A stretch of DNA of 64,000 nucleotides from an uncultured Muribaculaceae bacterium. Lineage in GTDB: Bacteria > Bacteroidota > Bacteroidia > Bacteroidales > Muribaculaceae. This document shows positions 60,530 to 64,000 of this stretch, piece after piece. Both the position numbers and the translations under genes were made by a program. The DNA lies in assembly GCA_910579995.1 (NCBI GenBank), contig CAJTWH010000014.1, positions 17,432 to 81,431 of the forward strand. Direction: 5' to 3'. A model generated the notes under the pieces. It had not been told where the DNA came from. It worked only from the letters and a program-made list of their open reading frames with translations, and searched no databases. Every line of letters begins with the position of its first letter. The stretch's first letter is position 1.

Positions 60530-61186
60530 ATGGAAACCGATAAAAAATGGAGTGATGAAGCATGGGCTGCGGCTTTGCCGGTCTACGAGGCCATCCTTGG
60601 GCTCCCCTTTGTGAAAGAACTTGCCGCCGGCACTCTGGCGGAAGAAAAATTCATATTTTACCTCAGGCAAGACGCCATATACATCGAAAACTACTGCAAG
60701 GTGCTCGCCTCGATAGCCTCGCGCCTCAATGACAGAGAACAAACAGAAGCCTTCCTGCATTTCGCCCTCGACGGCGTATTTGTAGAAAAAGCCATGCACG
60801 AGACCTTTCTGCGGCCCTACGGCCTTGAGCGGGCCGAGGCCACGCCCTCGTGTCTGCTCTATATGTCGCTGCTTTCAGCTCAGGCTACAGAGCCTGTCGA
60901 GGTGCAGGCTGCGGCAATATTGCCGTGCTTCTGGGTATATCTGATGGTAGGCAAGCACATAGCCGCGCAGGCGTCCTCTGACAATCGCTATGCGCAGTGG
61001 ATAGCGACCTACTCCGACGCTGCTTTCGATGAGTCAAACAGCCGCTGTATCGCCATCTGCGATGCCTTGGCCGAAAACGCCTCAGAAGATGTGCGCCGCC
61101 GCATGACCGATATATTTGTCAAAGCCACAAAGATGGAGTGGATGTTCTGGAACAGCGCTTATAAAGAAGAAACATGGGAGATATGA
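60530..61186 (+). CDS. tenA: TenA-family aminopyrimidine aminohydrolase
   Basis: A 218-residue TenA/thiaminase II protein of the all-helical heme-oxygenase-like fold. It retains a likely active-site Cys (LPCFWVYL) and the C-terminal Glu segment (KMEWMFWNSAYKEETWEI). TenA proteins recover HMP from broken-down thiamine by hydrolysing aminomethyl-HMP. With no thiC in this operon, this may supply the pyrimidine half. The thiD start overlaps its stop. Confidence 0.9.
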   Translation: METDKKWSDEAWAAALPVYEAILGLPFVKELAAGTLAEEKFIFYLRQDAIYIENYCKVLASIASRLNDREQTEAFLHFALDGVFVEKAMHETFLRPYGLERAEATPSCLLYMSLLSAQATEPVEVQAAAILPCFWVYLMVGKHIAAQASSDNRYAQWIATYSDAAFDESNSRCIAICDALAENASEDVRRRMTDIFVKATKMEWMFWNSAYKEETWEI

Positions 61187-61989
61187 AGACATACCGCCGG
61201 GCACTCACCATCGCCGGCAGCGACCCCAGCGGCGGTGCCGGCCTGCAGGCCGACCTGAAGACTTTCTCCGCACTCGGAGTCTATGGAATGTCGGCCATCG
61301 TGGCCGTTGTGGATGAGAATACCGTCGGTGTGACCGACGTACACCCGGTGCCCGATAAGTTCGTGGCCGGGCAGATACGCTCGTGCCTCGACGATATCGG
61401 TGCCGACGCTATAAAGATAGGAATGCTCCACAGCGCCTCGCTCATACGCACCGTGCGCGACACCTTGGCGCCTTATCATATTGAGAATATAGTGCTCGAT
61501 CCGGTGATGGTGGCGACCTCGGGCGACGCGCTCCTCGAAAGCGACGCCGTGGCCACCTTGCGCGACGAACTTATCCCCGAGGTGGGCGTGATAACACCAA
61601 ACATCCCCGAAGCGTCGATATTGCTCGGGCGCACAATCGACCACCACAGCCAGTTTGCCGACGCCGCCCGCGAGCTCTCGCAGGCCAACCGCGTGTCGGT
61701 GCTGCTTAAGGCCGGCCATCTGGAAGACGATCATCTTAGCGACCTCTTCTATAATGCACGCACAGGGCGGATGACAGAGCTGAGCTCGCCGAGGATAGAT
61801 ACGGTAAATACGCATGGCACCGGTTGCACCTTGTCGTCGGCCATGGCAGCATATCTTGCCCGCGGGGCGTCGCTCGATGAAGCTGCGCGCCTCGCCAAAG
61901 ACTATATTTCTGCCGCAATCGCTGCCGGGGCTGAATATAAAATCGGCCACGGGCACGGACCGGTAATGCATTTCTTTGCGTCGTGGTAA
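61174..61989 (+). CDS. thiD: Hydroxymethylpyrimidine (phosphate) kinase ThiD
   Basis: A 271-residue ribokinase-fold kinase: LTIAGSDPSGGAGLQADLKT, VDENTVGVTDVHPVP, DPVMVATSGDALLE, TPNIPEASILLGR and NTHGTGCTLSSAMAAYLARG with the anion-hole Gly and Cys. It phosphorylates HMP and HMP-P for ThiE. Two starts fit: ATG 61174 and ATG 61183, the latter overlapping the tenA stop by ATGA. It is the last gene of the thiamine operon. Confidence 0.93.
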   Translation: MGDMKTYRRALTIAGSDPSGGAGLQADLKTFSALGVYGMSAIVAVVDENTVGVTDVHPVPDKFVAGQIRSCLDDIGADAIKIGMLHSASLIRTVRDTLAPYHIENIVLDPVMVATSGDALLESDAVATLRDELIPEVGVITPNIPEASILLGRTIDHHSQFADAARELSQANRVSVLLKAGHLEDDHLSDLFYNARTGRMTELSSPRIDTVNTHGTGCTLSSAMAAYLARGASLDEAARLAKDYISAAIAAGAEYKIGHGHGPVMHFFASW

Positions 61990-62095
61990 AATTTTTTCGA
62001 TACGTGGTAGAAGCGTAAGTTGTTGATTTTCAAATGTAAATCAATTTCAGCGCGGGAGGGCACACAAATTTTTGAAAAAAAAGTTCAAGAAAATT

Positions 62096-62125
62096 TTGGA
62101 GAATCAAAAATTGTGCGTAACTTTG
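62096..62125 (+). promoter_or_regulatory. Promoter of the tRNA-tuf cluster
   Basis: TTG (62096-62098), 19 nt, TAACTTTG (62118-62125). It lies 59 nt ahead of the first tRNA. The spacer from 61990 to 62095 otherwise shows nothing recognisable. Confidence 0.68.
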
Positions 62126-62183
62126 CAACCGCAAACGGGAAAAGACGCCGCTCTTCTACCTCGCTGCAGAGAAAATTGACAAT

Positions 62184-62257
62184 GCCTCTTTAGCTCAGTT
62201 GGCCAGAGCACGTGATTTGTAATCTCGGGGTCGTTGGTTCGAATCCGACAAGAGGCT
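62184..62257 (+). tRNA. tRNA-Thr (TGT)
   Basis: A 74-nt cloverleaf: acceptor GCCTCTT/AAGAGGC, D stem GCTC/GAGC, anticodon loop TTTGTAA (TGT), T arm GTTGG/CCGAC with loop TTCGAAT (one G-T pair). CCA is not encoded. Confidence 0.93.
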
Positions 62258-62328
62258 CAAGAATGAGATTGCTCAGCTTTGGCAGGCAATCGCGAGAAAC
62301 AGAGACACCCAAGTCTCGCACTCAACAC

Positions 62329-62411
62329 GGGCGTGTTCCAGAGTGGCCAAATGGGGCAGACTGTAAATCTGCTGGCTTTCGCCTTCGGTGGTTCGAATCC
62401 ATCCGCGCCCA
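62329..62411 (+). tRNA. tRNA-Tyr (GTA)
   Basis: A class II tRNA of 83 nt: acceptor GGGCGTG/CGCGCCC, anticodon loop CTGTAAA with GTA, a long variable arm (GGCTTTCGCC) and T loop TTCGAAT, discriminator A. Confidence 0.93.
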
Positions 62412-62428
62412 CAACAATTTTCTCTTAT

Positions 62429-62501
62429 GCGGAAGTAGCTCAGTTGATAGAGCATCAGCCTTCCAAGCTGAGGGTCGCGAGTTTGAGCCTCGTCTTCCGC
62501 T
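62429..62501 (+). tRNA. tRNA-Gly (TCC)
   Basis: A 73-nt cloverleaf: acceptor GCGGAAG/CTTCCGC, anticodon stem TCAGC/GCTGA with loop CTTCCAA (TCC), and discriminator T. The T loop reads TTTGAGC. Confidence 0.92.
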
Positions 62502-62514
62502 CTAAAGATATTTT

Positions 62515-62586
<72 letters not shown>

Positions 62587-62671
62587 CTATAGACGAAGCC
62601 CCGGTAGTGCTTTCTGCATTATCGTGGCTGATTGTTAAGAAATTAAATATTTATAATTATACAGCACAGTT

Positions 62672-63856
<1,185 letters not shown>

Positions 63857-63893
63857 TTTCCGATTTCCCTTAAAAGGATAAAGAAATAAAAAC

Positions 63894-63936
63894 ATAACGC
63901 CGGCGCAATGGTGCCGCAAGCGCGAGCCGGCGTTAT
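63894..63936 (+). terminator. Possible hairpin attenuator after tuf
   Basis: ATAACGCCGGC pairs with GCCGGCGTTAT (11 bp) around a 21-nt loop. The following bases CTACAC are not a U-run, so it may be an RNA processing or pausing hairpin before tRNA-Trp rather than a full terminator. Confidence 0.5.
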
Positions 63937-63942
63937 CTACAC

Positions 63943-64000
63943 ACAGGTTTAGCTCAGTCGGTAGAGCACTGGTCTCCAAAACCAGGTGTCGGGAGTTCGA
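63943..64000 (+). tRNA. tRNA-Trp (CCA), cut by the window end
   Basis: Starts with acceptor ACAGGTT, D stem GCTC/GAGC, anticodon stem CTGGT/ACCAG with loop CTCCAAA (CCA), then the beginning of the T arm GGGAGTTCGA. The 3' part lies outside the window. Confidence 0.88.

Overview
The window looks like chromosome of a Bacteroidota bacterium, order Bacteroidales, most likely a Muribaculaceae-type gut lineage. The family placement is inference from gene content and from the fairly GC-rich coding sequence. Supporting signs seen directly are many promoters of the Bacteroidota form (TTG, 19-20 nt, TAnnTTTG), no obvious Shine-Dalgarno sequences, a T9SS C-terminal sorting domain, TonB-receptor-like barrels, a fused gamma-alpha KorA and a GH51 arabinofuranosidase.

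Layout. 0-12 kb: a T9SS-sorted surface protein, an iron-dependent alcohol dehydrogenase, then a leftward cluster reading TolC - HlyD - two ABC-2 permeases - Wzx-like flippase - glycosyltransferase. 12-15 kb: a REP-associated tyrosine transposase (RAYT) that ends inside a long hairpin, then a large secreted protein of unknown function. 15-20 kb: leftward housekeeping operon yceD - rpmF - fabH - era - der. 20-27 kb: radical SAM enzyme, an Rhs remnant with a small membrane protein and a lipoprotein, an outer-membrane receptor-like barrel, an MscS channel, a truncated zeta-toxin module and tRNA-Pro. 27-37 kb: the rpsF-rpsR-rplI operon and a 2030-residue Rhs/YD-repeat protein with its own lipoprotein and membrane-protein partners. 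37-45 kb: malY-like gene, aroA, a small anchored protein, a metal ABC permease, a TPR protein and a barrel protein, mostly overlapping. 45-56 kb: an AlbA-type remnant with internal repeats, GH51, korAB, small secreted protein, VWA protein, a putative glycoside hydrolase and a short RelA/SpoT homologue. 56-62 kb: TPP-riboswitch-led thiamine operon thiS - (TenI-ThiE) - thiG - thiH - thiF - tenA - thiD, with no thiC. 62-64 kb: tRNA-Thr, Tyr, Gly, Thr, tuf, tRNA-Trp.

The most unusual feature is the intergenic DNA. Small palindromes of the form AAGTTTCGC-NN-GCGAAACTT recur between unrelated genes, some with paired (compensatory) changes. They occur alone, or at the ends of two larger repeat families: a roughly 90-bp MITE-like element with imperfect inverted ends (3 copies) and a 120-155 bp composite element (3 full copies and 1 partial). 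A RAYT gene in the same window is a plausible, unproven, source of mobility for the palindromes. Other points of interest are a RelA/SpoT protein whose synthetase residues are lost while the hydrolase residues remain, a TenI-ThiE fusion, a start-codon-adjacent hairpin behind the TPP riboswitch, and three hairpins sharing one loop sequence near 51.7 kb.
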